Under the pieces are notes generated by a model that saw nothing but the letters and a program-made list of their open reading frames with translations, did no database searches and was not told the DNA's origin. A stretch of 64,000 bases of DNA from Streptomyces pyxinicus (lineage in GTDB: Bacteria > Actinomycetota > Actinomycetes > Streptomycetales > Streptomycetaceae), in NCBI RefSeq assembly GCF_024753135.1, contig NZ_JANUGP010000010.1:1-64000 (forward strand), given 5' to 3'. Each line of letters starts with the position of its first letter. The stretch's first letter is position 1. Both the position numbers and the translations under genes were made by a program. Below, piece after piece: positions 33,894 through 42,301 of the stretch.

Positions 33894-34562
33894 TCAGCCC
33901 GGGCGGCGCGTGTCCCGTACCGGCATCGCCCCGGGCGGCACCACCAGGTCCGCCAGCTCGCGGGTCGCCGCGACCAGGTCGGCGTTGCGCTGGTCGGTGC
34001 CCAGCACCCACGCCCTGGCCGTCGCGCGGTCCTTGCCGAACTCCTCGTGCCGGGCCACCAGCCGGCGGATCCGCTCCTGTTCGGGCAGCTCGCAGAACCA
34101 CACCTCGTCCAGGCACGGCCGCACCCGCGCCCACGAACCCTCCCGCAGCAGCAGGTAGTTGCCCTCCGTCACCACCAGCCGGGCGCTGGGCGGCACCGGG
34201 ATCGAGCCCGCGAGCGGCTGCTCCAGCACCCGTTCGAACCCGGGCGCGTACACCACCTCGTCACTGTCCTCGCGCAGCCGTCTCAGCAGCGCCGCGTACC
34301 CGGCCGCGTCGAAGGTGTCCGGCGCGCCCTTGCGGTCGCGGCGGCTCAGCCGGTCCAGCTCGGCGTCGGCCAGGTGGAAGCCGTCCATCGGCACGTGCGC
34401 CGCCCACGGCGGGCCGTCACCGGTGAGGGCGCGCACCAGGTGCTCGGCGAGGGTCGTCTTGCCCGCGCCGGGGCCGCCCGCGATCCCGAGGACGGCCCGC
34501 CGCCCGCCTTGGGCCAGGGCACGGGCGCGGGTGAGGAGGTCGTCGAAGGTCGGCTGCGGCAC
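33894..34562 (-). CDS. P-loop nucleoside/pantothenate-kinase-like protein
   Basis: 222-aa cytosolic kinase of the uridine-kinase/pantothenate-kinase fold: Walker A GIAGGPGAGKTTLAEHL, HVPMDGFHLADAEL (the base/acid segment typical of PanK/Udk-like enzymes), GAPDTFDAAGYAALL, YAPGFERVL, VTEGNYLLL, and a lid region with LVARHEEFGKDRATARAW. The phosphate acceptor is not predictable; fructose, nucleosides and vitamins are all used by relatives. The GTG at 34562 is a choice between weak starts: no ribosome site is visible. It is divergent from the beta-phosphoglucomutase gene. Confidence 0.82.
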   Translation of the reverse strand: MPQPTFDDLLTRARALAQGGRRAVLGIAGGPGAGKTTLAEHLVRALTGDGPPWAAHVPMDGFHLADAELDRLSRRDRKGAPDTFDAAGYAALLRRLREDSDEVVYAPGFERVLEQPLAGSIPVPPSARLVVTEGNYLLLREGSWARVRPCLDEVWFCELPEQERIRRLVARHEEFGKDRATARAWVLGTDQRNADLVAATRELADLVVPPGAMPVRDTRRPG

Positions 34563-34690
34563 AGGGGCAAGTGTGGCACCGGGGGGCGGGAGCGGTCCCG
34601 GTGGTCTCCGTGCCGGATTTTCACCCGGAGCCGCCCTGATGTGGCGTGCGCCACTCACTGGAGGGCGTTCGGTGGGGAAGAGTGCAGGGT

Positions 34691-35431
34691 ATGACTCAGC
34701 TCGGTCTGCCCGACCCGATCCAGGCCTGTCTGTTCGATCTCGACGGCGTCGTCACCAAGACGGCCGTCGTGCACGCCGCGGCCTGGAAGGAGACCTTCGA
34801 CGCCTTCCTGCGCGACTACGACGGCGAGCGGGGGCGGCCGTTCGACGCCTCCGCCGACTACGACGAGTACGTCGACGGCCGGCCCCGCGCCGACGGCGTC
34901 CGCGCCTTCCTCGCCTCGCGCGGCATCGAGCTGCCCGAGGGCACCCCGGAGGACCCACCGGACGCCCGCACGGTGAACGGCGTCGGCAACCGCAAGAACG
35001 TGCTGCTCCTGGAGAAGATCCGCACCGACGGCGTCGAGGCCTACGAGGGCACCCTGCGCTATCTGGAGGCGGTCCGCGCCCGGGGGCTGCGCACGGCGAT
35101 CGTCTCCTCCAGCGCCAACTGCCGGGACGTGCTGCGCTCCATCGACGCCGAGCACTTCTTCGACGTCCGCATCGACGGGGTGGTGGCCGCCGAGCGGAAG
35201 CTGCCGGGCAAGCCGCGCCCCGACACCTTCCTCGCCGCCGCCGAGGACCTCGGAGTCGAGGCGTCCCGGGCGGCCGTCTTCGAGGACGCGCTCGCCGGCA
35301 TGGACGCCGGCCGCTCGGGCCACTTCGGCTACGTCGTCGGCCTGGACCGGGTCGGCCAGAGCGACGCCCTCTACACGCACGGCGCGGACATCGTCGTCAA
35401 GGACCTGGCCGAGCTGGGAGGCACGCGGTGA
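34691..35431 (+). CDS. Beta-phosphoglucomutase family HAD hydrolase
   Basis: 246-aa HAD-superfamily enzyme. ACLFDLDGVVTKTAVVHAAA is motif I with the phosphorylated Asp, IVSSSANCRDVL motif II, LPGKPRPDTFL motif III and AAVFEDALAGMDAG motif IV; the cap has NGVGNRKN as in beta-phosphoglucomutases. It converts beta-glucose-1-phosphate to glucose-6-phosphate. GTGA overlap with the GH65 gene makes the pairing firm: the phosphorylase releases beta-glucose-1-phosphate and this enzyme feeds it to glycolysis. ATG 34691 begins directly before the conserved N-terminus. Confidence 0.9.
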   Translation: MTQLGLPDPIQACLFDLDGVVTKTAVVHAAAWKETFDAFLRDYDGERGRPFDASADYDEYVDGRPRADGVRAFLASRGIELPEGTPEDPPDARTVNGVGNRKNVLLLEKIRTDGVEAYEGTLRYLEAVRARGLRTAIVSSSANCRDVLRSIDAEHFFDVRIDGVVAAERKLPGKPRPDTFLAAAEDLGVEASRAAVFEDALAGMDAGRSGHFGYVVGLDRVGQSDALYTHGADIVVKDLAELGGTR

Positions 35432-37770
35432 TCAGCGAACGGGCGTACGCCGTCGAGCCGTGGACCGTCCGGGAGACCTCGCTCGACCTGGACGTCCTCG
35501 CCCAGAGCGAGTCGGTGTTCGCGCTGTCCAACGGCCATGTCGGCTGGCGCGGCAACCTCGACGAGGGCGAGCCGCACGGCCTGCCCGGCAGTTACCTCAA
35601 CGGCGTGCACGAGGTCCACCCGCTGCCGTACGCGGAGGCCGGGTACGGCTATCCGGAGTCCGGGCAGACCGTCATCAACGTCACCAACGGCAAGGTCCTC
35701 CGGCTGCTGGTGGACGACGAGCCCTTCGACCTGCGCTACGGCCGTCTCGTCTCCCACGAGCGGGTGCTCGACCTGCGCCGCGGGGTGCTGGAGCGGACCT
35801 GCGAGTGGACCTCGCCGGCCGGCTCCACGGTCCGGGTCCGCTCGACCCGGCTGGTGTCGCTCACCCAGCGCGCGGTGGCCGCCGTGGCCTACGAGGTGGA
35901 GGCGGTCGGCGCCCGCAGCCGGGTGGTGATCCAGTCGGAGCTGGTCGCCAACGAGAGCCTGCCCGACTCCGACGGCGACCCGCGCGCCGCGGTCGCGCTC
36001 AAGTCGCCCCTGGAGCAGGAGGACGACTTCGCCTCCGGGCACCGGCTGCGGCTGGTGCACCGCACCCGGCGCAGCGGCCTCCGGGTCGCCGTCGCCGCCG
36101 ACCACGTGGTCGACGGCCCGGAACGCACCACCACGCACAGCGAGAGCGGCATCGACGTGGCCCGGCTGACCGTCACCTCGGTGCTGGAGCCCGGCCAGAC
36201 GCTCCGGGTGGAGAAGCTGGTCGCGCACGGCTGGTCCGGCGTCCGCTCGCTGCCCGCCATGGCCGACCAGGTGGACGCGGCGCTCGCCGCCGCCGCGCAC
36301 GACGGCTGGGAGGGGCTGCTCGCCGACCAGCGGGCCACCCTGGACGACTTCTGGGCCCGCGCCGACGTCGAGGTGGAGGGCGACGAGGAGATCCAGCAGG
36401 CCGTCCGGTTCGCCCTCTTCCACGTCTTCCAGGCCGGCGCCCGCGCCGAGGGACGGGCCATCCCCGCCAAGGGGCTGACCGGTTCCGGGTACGACGGGCA
36501 CGCCTTCTGGGACACCGAGATGTTCGTGCTGCCCGTGCTCACCCACACCGCCCCGGCCGCCGTCGCCGAGGCACTGCGCTGGCGGTACCACACCCTGGAC
36601 GAGGCCCGCGAGCGGGCGGCCCAACTCGGCCTCGGCGGCGCCGCGTTCCCCTGGCGGACCATCGCCGGCCCGGAGGGGTCCGCGTACTGGCCGGCCGGCA
36701 CCGCCGCCTTCCATGTGAACGCCGACATCGCCGACGCCGTCGTCCGCTACGTGGAGGCCACCGGCGACACCGCCTTCGAGCGGGAGGCCGGGGTGGAGCT
36801 GCTGGTGGAGACGGCCCGGCTGTGGCGGTCGCTGGGCCACCACGACAGCCACGGCGTCTTCCACCTCGACGGCGTCACCGGGCCCGACGAGTACAGCGCG
36901 GTCGCCGACGACAACACCTACACCAACCTGATGGCCCGGCAGAACCTGCTGGCCGCCGCCGACACCGTCGAACGGCACCCGCGCGAGGCCGAGCGGCTCG
37001 GCGTGGACGAGGAGGAGAGCGCGGCCTGGCGCGACGCCGCCGAGGCCATGCACGTCCCCTACAACGACGAGCTGGGCGTCCACGAGCAGCACGCCGGCTT
37101 CACCCGCTATCAGCGCTGGGATTTCGCCGCCACCCGCGCGGACCAGTACCCGCTGCTGCTGCACTTCCCGTACTTCGACCTGTACCGCAAGCAGGTCGTC
37201 AAGCAGGCGGACCTGGTGCTGGCCATGTACACGTGCGACGAGCTCTTCGACGACGAGCAGACCGCCCGGAACTTCGCCTACTACGAGCCGCTCACCGTCC
37301 GGGACTCCTCCCTGTCCGCCTGCTGCCAGGCCGTCATCGCCGCCCAGGCCGGCCATCTCGGGCTCGCCCTGGACTACACCCGCGAGGCCGCGCTGATGGA
37401 CCTGCACGACCTGGAGCACAACACCCGGGACGGGCTGCACATCGCCTCGCTGGCCGGGACCTGGATGGCGCTGGTGGCCGGGTTCGGCGGGCTGCGCCGG
37501 GACCGCGAGCGGCTCAAGTTCGCGCCCCGGCTGCCCGAGCGGCTGCGCCGGCTCGCGTTCAACCTGGAGTTCCGGGGGCGTCGGCTGCGCGTCGACATCG
37601 GCGCCGACAAGGCCTCCTACTCCCTGCTGGACGGCCCGCCGCTCAGCCTGCGCCACCACGGGGAGGCCCTGACGGTGAGCGCCGACGAACCCGCCGTACG
37701 CCCCATCCCGGCCGCTCCCCGGCGAACCGTCCCGCACCAGCCGGAGCACCGCGCCCCGAACGGAGGCTGA
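35428..37770 (+). CDS. Glycoside hydrolase family 65 disaccharide phosphorylase
   Basis: 780-aa cytosolic enzyme of the GH65 family (trehalose, maltose, kojibiose and nigerose phosphorylases). N-terminal beta-sandwich ~1-270 (ALSNGHVGWRGNLDEGEPHG), linker helices, then the (alpha/alpha)6 barrel with TGSGYDGHAFWDTEMFVLP, the catalytic Glu in VTGPDEYSAVADDN near residue 487, KQADLVLAMYTC for phosphate and YYEPLTVRDSSLSACCQAVI. C-terminal jelly roll to ~740, then a Pro-rich tail. It uses inorganic phosphate to split a glucosyl disaccharide to beta-glucose-1-phosphate. The disaccharide is not settled by sequence; trehalose or kojibiose are the most common. Confidence 0.9.
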   Translation: MISERAYAVEPWTVRETSLDLDVLAQSESVFALSNGHVGWRGNLDEGEPHGLPGSYLNGVHEVHPLPYAEAGYGYPESGQTVINVTNGKVLRLLVDDEPFDLRYGRLVSHERVLDLRRGVLERTCEWTSPAGSTVRVRSTRLVSLTQRAVAAVAYEVEAVGARSRVVIQSELVANESLPDSDGDPRAAVALKSPLEQEDDFASGHRLRLVHRTRRSGLRVAVAADHVVDGPERTTTHSESGIDVARLTVTSVLEPGQTLRVEKLVAHGWSGVRSLPAMADQVDAALAAAAHDGWEGLLADQRATLDDFWARADVEVEGDEEIQQAVRFALFHVFQAGARAEGRAIPAKGLTGSGYDGHAFWDTEMFVLPVLTHTAPAAVAEALRWRYHTLDEARERAAQLGLGGAAFPWRTIAGPEGSAYWPAGTAAFHVNADIADAVVRYVEATGDTAFEREAGVELLVETARLWRSLGHHDSHGVFHLDGVTGPDEYSAVADDNTYTNLMARQNLLAAADTVERHPREAERLGVDEEESAAWRDAAEAMHVPYNDELGVHEQHAGFTRYQRWDFAATRADQYPLLLHFPYFDLYRKQVVKQADLVLAMYTCDELFDDEQTARNFAYYEPLTVRDSSLSACCQAVIAAQAGHLGLALDYTREAALMDLHDLEHNTRDGLHIASLAGTWMALVAGFGGLRRDRERLKFAPRLPERLRRLAFNLEFRGRRLRVDIGADKASYSLLDGPPLSLRHHGEALTVSADEPAVRPIPAAPRRTVPHQPEHRAPNGG

Positions 37771-37874
37771 CACCCGCGCCATCGACGGCCGGATGGCCGT
37801 GTCCGAGCAGTGATCCGTCCGGATTCCGGTTAGCTTGACCCTGTTTGTCGCGTGGAGGGGCAGAGGGGGTGAGC

Positions 37875-39353
37875 ATGACCGGCGGCGCCTACGCCACGCT
37901 CGGCGGGATCCGGCACGGGCGGCCGGGTCATCCGTCCGAGCACGCCCGGTCCCGGCGGGCGGTGCTGCCGCTCGCCGCCGTCGCGGCCGCCTACACCCTC
38001 GCCCAGCTGCTGCTCGTCCGGCCCGGCATGGGCCTCGGCTGGGACGAGACGGTCTACGTCAGCCAGGTCAGCGGGCACGCCCCCGCCGCGTTCTTCAGCG
38101 CGCCCCGGGCCCGGGGCGTGTCGCTGCTCGTCGCGCCGGTGGCCTCCTGGTCGTCCTCGACCGTCCTGCTGCGCGGCTACCTGGCGGCCCTCTCCGGCCT
38201 CGCCCTGTACCTGGCCCTGCGCACCTGGCGCGGCCTGTTCCCGGTGCGCGTACTCGCCCTGGGCGGCGCCCTGTTCGCCTCCCTGTGGGTGACGCTCTTC
38301 TACGGCCCGCAGGCCATGCCGAACCTCTGGGTCGCCCTGGGCGCCCTGGCCGCCGCCGGCTGCTTCCTCCGCGCCCGCGCCGAGCGGTCCGCCCGGTGGG
38401 GGCTGGCGGCGAGCGCCGCGCTGATGGCCTGGACGCGGCCGATGGACGCCCTCTGGGCCGCACTGCCGCTGTTCGCCCTGGGCCTGGGCCGCGGCCACCG
38501 GCGCGCCCTCGCCGCGCTGCTCGCCGGGCTCGCGGCCGGGGCCCTGGAGTGGGTGGCCGAGGCGACGGCCGCGTACGGCGGTCTCGCGCGGCGGCTCGCG
38601 GACGCCTCGGCGATCCAGGGCGGCCTTGCCTGGCACGTCGCCGTACCCGACCAGCTGCGGGCGCTCGGCGGACGCACGCTGTGCCGGCCCTGCGCCGGGG
38701 CGCTGCCGCACCCGGCCCTCACCCTCTGGTGGTTCGTCCTGCCCCTGCTCGCCGTCCTCGGGCTCGTCCTCGCCGCCCGCGCCGGGCGCCCGGCGGCCAC
38801 GGCACTGCCCCTGCTGTGCGCGGCGAGCGCCGCGTTCCCGTACCTGTTCCTGATCGGCTACGCCGCGCCCCGCTTCCTGCTGCCCGCCTACGCCCTGCTC
38901 GCGCTCCCCGCCGCCGACGCCCTCCTCGCCCTGCCCGCCCGCGCCCGCCCGGACCGGCGCCGCCCCGTCGCGGCCCTGCTCTGCCTGGCCCTGGCCGCCC
39001 ATCTCGGCGTCCAGCTCGCCGTCCTGCACCACACGGCCGCCGGCGCCACCGCCGCGCACCGCGCCTGGGCACGCGCCGCGGACACGCTGCACCACCTGGG
39101 CGTGCGCCCGCCCTGTCTGGTCACCGGGCAGGAGGCCATCCCGGTGGCCTTCGCCGCGGGCTGCTCCTCGGCCGCCACCGCCGGACACAACGCCAACACC
39201 ACCGAGGACGCCCTCGTCCGCACCGCCCGGCGCATCCCGGCGGCCGTCCTGGTCCCGCAGGGCGCCCGACCGCCCGGCTACGCCCGCGCCTGGGCGTCGG
39301 TGACCCTCGGCGGCACGCGCCTCTACTACGTCGTCCCGGAGGCCGGCCCGTGA
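37875..39353 (+). CDS. GT39/PMT-like membrane protein
   Basis: 492-aa polytopic membrane protein, about 10-12 helices. The loop after the first helix reads RPGMGLGWDETVYVSQVSGH, the DE motif typical of GT-C transferases, and the rest is very hydrophobic with RPMDALWAALPLF and GYAAPRFLLPAYALLALPAA. The final third has a short soluble domain (GVRPPCLVTGQEAIPVAFAA). Function as polyprenyl-phosphate-sugar-dependent transferase is fold-based. ATG at 37875 has GAGGGGG upstream; GTG at 37869 is also possible. Couples by GTGA to the next gene. Confidence 0.75.
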   Translation: MTGGAYATLGGIRHGRPGHPSEHARSRRAVLPLAAVAAAYTLAQLLLVRPGMGLGWDETVYVSQVSGHAPAAFFSAPRARGVSLLVAPVASWSSSTVLLRGYLAALSGLALYLALRTWRGLFPVRVLALGGALFASLWVTLFYGPQAMPNLWVALGALAAAGCFLRARAERSARWGLAASAALMAWTRPMDALWAALPLFALGLGRGHRRALAALLAGLAAGALEWVAEATAAYGGLARRLADASAIQGGLAWHVAVPDQLRALGGRTLCRPCAGALPHPALTLWWFVLPLLAVLGLVLAARAGRPAATALPLLCAASAAFPYLFLIGYAAPRFLLPAYALLALPAADALLALPARARPDRRRPVAALLCLALAAHLGVQLAVLHHTAAGATAAHRAWARAADTLHHLGVRPPCLVTGQEAIPVAFAAGCSSAATAGHNANTTEDALVRTARRIPAAVLVPQGARPPGYARAWASVTLGGTRLYYVVPEAGP

Positions 39354-40300
39354 CATCCCCGGTGGAACCGACCGCCCCGCCCGTCAGGCACCGGCGGGCC
39401 CGCTGGCAGGCCGCCGCCGGGCTCGCCGTCCTGCTCGGCGTGCTCTGCCTCGCCCACCGGTACTGGCCGGCCCTGCGGAGCGGGGCGCTGCGGCTCGCGG
39501 TCGCGGACCAGAGCTGGCTGCTGGCCGGGGCCGCCGCGGCCACCGGCACGTGGGCGGCCTCGGCGCTCGCCCAGCAGGGCGCCGTCCTGCGAAAGCTGCC
39601 CGGTCCCCGGCTGGTCGCCGCCCAGTTCGCCGCCTCCGCAGCCAACCACCTGCTGCCGGCCGGGCTCGGCGCGGGCGCGGTGAACGTGCGGTTCCTGATG
39701 CGCTGCGGACTGCCCGCCGCGCGCTCCGCCGCCGCCCTCGCCGTCAAGGCCACCGCGGGCGGCGCCGTCCGCCTCGCGCTGCTGGCGCTGCTCGCCCCGG
39801 TCTGCCCCGGGCTGCTGCGCCTGCCGCACCCGTCCGGCACGGTGACCGCCGTGGTCCTCGCCGCCCTCGCCCTGCCGTCGCTGCTGCCGCTCACCCCCTG
39901 GTGGCCGCGCTGCCGGCGGGCGCTCACGGCCGTCCTCGCCGATCTCCGCGCCCTGCACGCCACCCCCGCCCGCGCGGCGGCCCTGTGGGGCGGCTCGCTG
40001 GCCTTCGCCGCCCTGCATGCCCTCGTGCTGATCTCCGTCACCCGGGCCGTCGCCCTGCCCCTCGCCCCGCTCCAGGTGGCCCTGCTGTACCTGGCCGCCA
40101 GCAGCGCCGCCGCCCTGCTGCCCACCCCCGGCGGCATCGGCTCGCTGGACGCCGCGCTCGCCCTCGCCCTCACCACGTCCGGCGCCCCCGGCGCGGCCGT
40201 CGCCTCCGCGGTGCTCGGCTACCGGCTGCTGACGGTGTGGCTGCCGCTGCTGCCCGGACTGCTGGTGCTCGGGGTGCTGCTGCGCCGCAGAGCCCTCTGA
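39350..40300 (+). CDS. LPG-synthase-transmembrane-region/UPF0104-type membrane protein (flippase-like)
   Basis: 316-aa integral membrane protein with about eight helices, matching the lysylphosphatidylglycerol-synthetase TM-region family: LAQQGAVLRKLPGPRLVAAQ, FAASAANHLLPAGLGAGAVN, and the diagnostic LYLAASSAAALLPTPGGIGS LDAA motif (broken here by a space). Such proteins often accompany GT39 or GT2 glycosyltransferases and are suspected lipid-linked-sugar transporters. GTG start overlaps the GT39 gene stop by 4 bp, so they form a two-gene unit. Confidence 0.82.
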   Translation: MTSPVEPTAPPVRHRRARWQAAAGLAVLLGVLCLAHRYWPALRSGALRLAVADQSWLLAGAAAATGTWAASALAQQGAVLRKLPGPRLVAAQFAASAANHLLPAGLGAGAVNVRFLMRCGLPAARSAAALAVKATAGGAVRLALLALLAPVCPGLLRLPHPSGTVTAVVLAALALPSLLPLTPWWPRCRRALTAVLADLRALHATPARAAALWGGSLAFAALHALVLISVTRAVALPLAPLQVALLYLAASSAAALLPTPGGIGSLDAALALALTTSGAPGAAVASAVLGYRLLTVWLPLLPGLLVLGVLLRRRAL

Positions 40301-40358
40301 GCGCCCCCGGCCGGGGCAGGCTTTCCCCGACCATGGGCAAGGCCTGCCGTCGCCTTTA

Positions 40359-40375
40359 CTGCACATGGCTTGCAG
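40359..40375. promoter_or_regulatory. Nur-box-like site upstream of the nickel/cobalt permease
   Basis: CTGCAC-ATGGC-TTGCAG fits the streptomycete Nur box (TTGCAA-N5-TTGCAA) at 9 of 12 positions with the exact 5-nt gap. Nur is the nickel-responsive Fur-family repressor of nickel uptake, so this is the expected regulator of the downstream gene. Binding is inferred, not shown. Confidence 0.6.
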
Positions 40376-40389
40376 GTACGGAAAGATGG

Positions 40390-40471
40390 CACCGGGCTGT
40401 GTGACGCAGCCGCACCCGCTCCACCGAAGACACCGGGCTGTACGACGCAGCCGTACCCGCACCACCGAAGG
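40390..40471 (+). repeat. Two tandem 41-bp hairpin units in the permease leader
   Basis: Units 40390-40430 and 40431-40471 match at 36 of 41 positions and both start CACCGGGCTGT. A hairpin forms in each: stem GTGTG/CGCAC in unit 1 and GTACG/CGTAC in unit 2, both enclosing ACGCAGC. Of the five differences, three fall in this stem and all keep it paired (G-C to A-U, G-U to C-G). The second unit ends with GAAGG, the likely ribosome site of the permease gene. An alternative stem GGCTG/CAGCC is possible in both, so two exclusive folds exist. Not a known riboswitch that I can name. Confidence 0.8.
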
Positions 40472-40482
40472 AACACCTCCCG

Positions 40483-41634
40483 ATGACGGCCGCCCCTGAT
40501 CCCGCTCCGACCCTCCCCGCCCGGACCGCGGCCACCCCGTCGGTCCGGCACCGCGTCCTCGGCTCCATGACGCGGCAGGAGTGGATCAGGGCCGGCGGCA
40601 TGGCCGGCTTCATCCTCGCCCTGCACGTCATCGGCTGGGGCACGCTCGTGGCACTCGTCGCGCCCCGGCACTTCAGCGTCGGCACCGAGTCCTTCGGCAT
40701 CGGGATCGGCGTCACCGCCTACACCCTCGGCATGCGGCACGCCTTCGACGCCGACCACATCGCGGCCATCGACAACACCACCCGCAAGCTGATGGGGGAG
40801 GGGCAGCGCCCGCTGTCGGTCGGCTTCTGGTTCTCCCTCGGCCACTCCAGCATCGTCTTCGGCCTCGCCGTGCTGCTCTCCCTCGGCCTGCGCACCCTGT
40901 CCGGACCCGTCCGCGACGACGACTCCCACCTGCACCAGGTCACCGGCCTCATCGGCACCACCGTCTCGGGCGCCTTCCTCTACCTGATCGCCGGCATCAA
41001 CCTGGTCATCCTGGCCGGCATCTGGAAGGTGTTCCGGCAGATGCGCTCCGGGCACTACGACGAGGCCGCCCTGGAGCACCAGCTCAACAACCGCGGCTTC
41101 ATGAACCGGCTGCTCGGCCGGGTCACCGGTTCGGTCGGCAAGCCCTGGCACATGTACCCGCTCGGCCTGCTCTTCGGGCTCGGCTTCGACACCGCGACCG
41201 AGATCGCCCTGCTGGTCCTCGCCGGTTCCGGCGCCGCCTCCGGACTGCCCTGGTACGCCATCCTGTGCCTGCCGGTCCTGTTCGCCGCGGGCATGTCCCT
41301 GCTGGACACCATCGACGGCTCGTTCATGAACTTCGCCTACGGCTGGGCGTTCTCCAAGCCGGTCCGCAAGGTTTACTACAACCTCACCATCACCGGGCTC
41401 TCCGTCGCCGTCGCCCTGATCATCGGCACCGTGGAACTGCTGGGCCTGCTCGCCGAGAAGCTGGACCTGCACGGCGCGTTCTGGGACTGGGTCGGGGGCC
41501 TCGACCTCAATACGGTCGGCTTCGTCATCGTCGGCCTGTTCTTCGCCACCTGGGTGATCGCGCTGCTGGTCTGGAAGGCCGGCCGGATCGAGGAGCGGTG
41601 GACGGCACAGCTCGCCGACCGGTCCGCCGACTGA
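40483..41634 (+). CDS. Nickel/cobalt permease (NiCoT, HoxN/NixA family)
   Basis: 383-aa integral membrane carrier for high-affinity Ni2+ or Co2+ uptake, eight helices expected. Signatures: RHAFDADHIAAIDNTTRK in helix II (essential His/Asp), FSLGHSSIVFGLAVLLSLGL and LGFDTATEIALLVL, all typical of NiCoT. In Streptomyces nickel feeds urease, Ni-superoxide dismutase and hydrogenases. A Nur-like box and the tandem hairpin leader lie upstream. ATG 40483 is 10 nt after GAAGGA, a longish spacing. Metal preference cannot be fixed from sequence; the Nur-like box favours nickel. Confidence 0.93.
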   Translation: MTAAPDPAPTLPARTAATPSVRHRVLGSMTRQEWIRAGGMAGFILALHVIGWGTLVALVAPRHFSVGTESFGIGIGVTAYTLGMRHAFDADHIAAIDNTTRKLMGEGQRPLSVGFWFSLGHSSIVFGLAVLLSLGLRTLSGPVRDDDSHLHQVTGLIGTTVSGAFLYLIAGINLVILAGIWKVFRQMRSGHYDEAALEHQLNNRGFMNRLLGRVTGSVGKPWHMYPLGLLFGLGFDTATEIALLVLAGSGAASGLPWYAILCLPVLFAAGMSLLDTIDGSFMNFAYGWAFSKPVRKVYYNLTITGLSVAVALIIGTVELLGLLAEKLDLHGAFWDWVGGLDLNTVGFVIVGLFFATWVIALLVWKAGRIEERWTAQLADRSAD

Positions 41635-41733
41635 CCTCGTCGCCGCAGGTCCCCCGGCTTTCGCGGGGTTAACCGGCCGCCTTCGGGAAACGCGGTCCGG
41701 GACCCGCCCGCGAGCTTCGTGAAGGAGGCGACG

Positions 41734-42222
41734 ATGAGCGACCAGCAGTCCGAGCAGACCCCCATGGCGGACGACGCCTACCAGCCCACCGGCACCAACG
41801 AGGAACAGGAGGACGCCGCGCCGCTGGACCTCCAGGACGCGCTGGGCGAACGCGACTACGACGAGCTGCTCGACGAGGGCTACTCGCCGCCCGAGCGCCC
41901 GCTCGGCGTCACCCGGCACGGCACCACCGCCGCCGAGCAGCACGAGGGCGAGAGCCTGGACGAGCGGCTCGGCGAAGAGGTGCCCGACGTGACGGTGCCG
42001 CCCGGCGACGAGATCGGGGACCTGCCCGGCGGCGCGGGCGAACCCCTCGACCCCGAGGTGGGCGAGGACCGCGCGGGCCGGCTGGTCGCACCCGACGAGG
42101 GCGCCCACGGCGACACCGTCAAGGAGGAGATCGCCGACGACGTCGGCATCGACGGGGGAGCGGCGGGCGCCGAGGAGGCGGCCGTGCACGTGATCCCGGA
42201 CGAGACCGCCCTGCCGGACTGA
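41734..42222 (+). CDS. DUF5709 domain protein
   Basis: 162-aa very acidic, probably disordered cytosolic protein (DAYQPTGTNEEQEDAAPLDL, ERDYDELLDEGYSPPERPLG, HEGESLDERLGEEVPDV, EDRAGRLVAPDEGAHGDTVK), matching the actinobacterial DUF5709 pattern. Function unknown; members are often stress-induced. Excellent ribosome site GAAGGAGGCGACG before ATG 41734. Ends at a bidirectional terminator. Confidence 0.85.
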   Translation: MSDQQSEQTPMADDAYQPTGTNEEQEDAAPLDLQDALGERDYDELLDEGYSPPERPLGVTRHGTTAAEQHEGESLDERLGEEVPDVTVPPGDEIGDLPGGAGEPLDPEVGEDRAGRLVAPDEGAHGDTVKEEIADDVGIDGGAAGAEEAAVHVIPDETALPD

Positions 42223-42254
42223 CCCCCGCCCGGCCCGGCGGGGGCACACGCGGA

Positions 42255-42280
42255 AGGGTCCGGGCACCTGCCCGGACCCT
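42255..42280. terminator. Bidirectional terminator between DUF5709 and the zinc dehydrogenase
   Basis: Perfect 12-bp stem (AGGGTCCGGGCA / TGCCCGGACCCT) with a 2-nt loop, placed between two convergent genes, 32 nt and 21 nt from their stops. Confidence 0.85.
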
Positions 42281-42301
42281 CGCCCATCCCCTCGCCCCGT
42301 C

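Noticed and set aside
40301..40482. Cobalamin riboswitch before the nickel/cobalt permease
   Set aside because: No B12-box sequence and the leader is too short for the aptamer.
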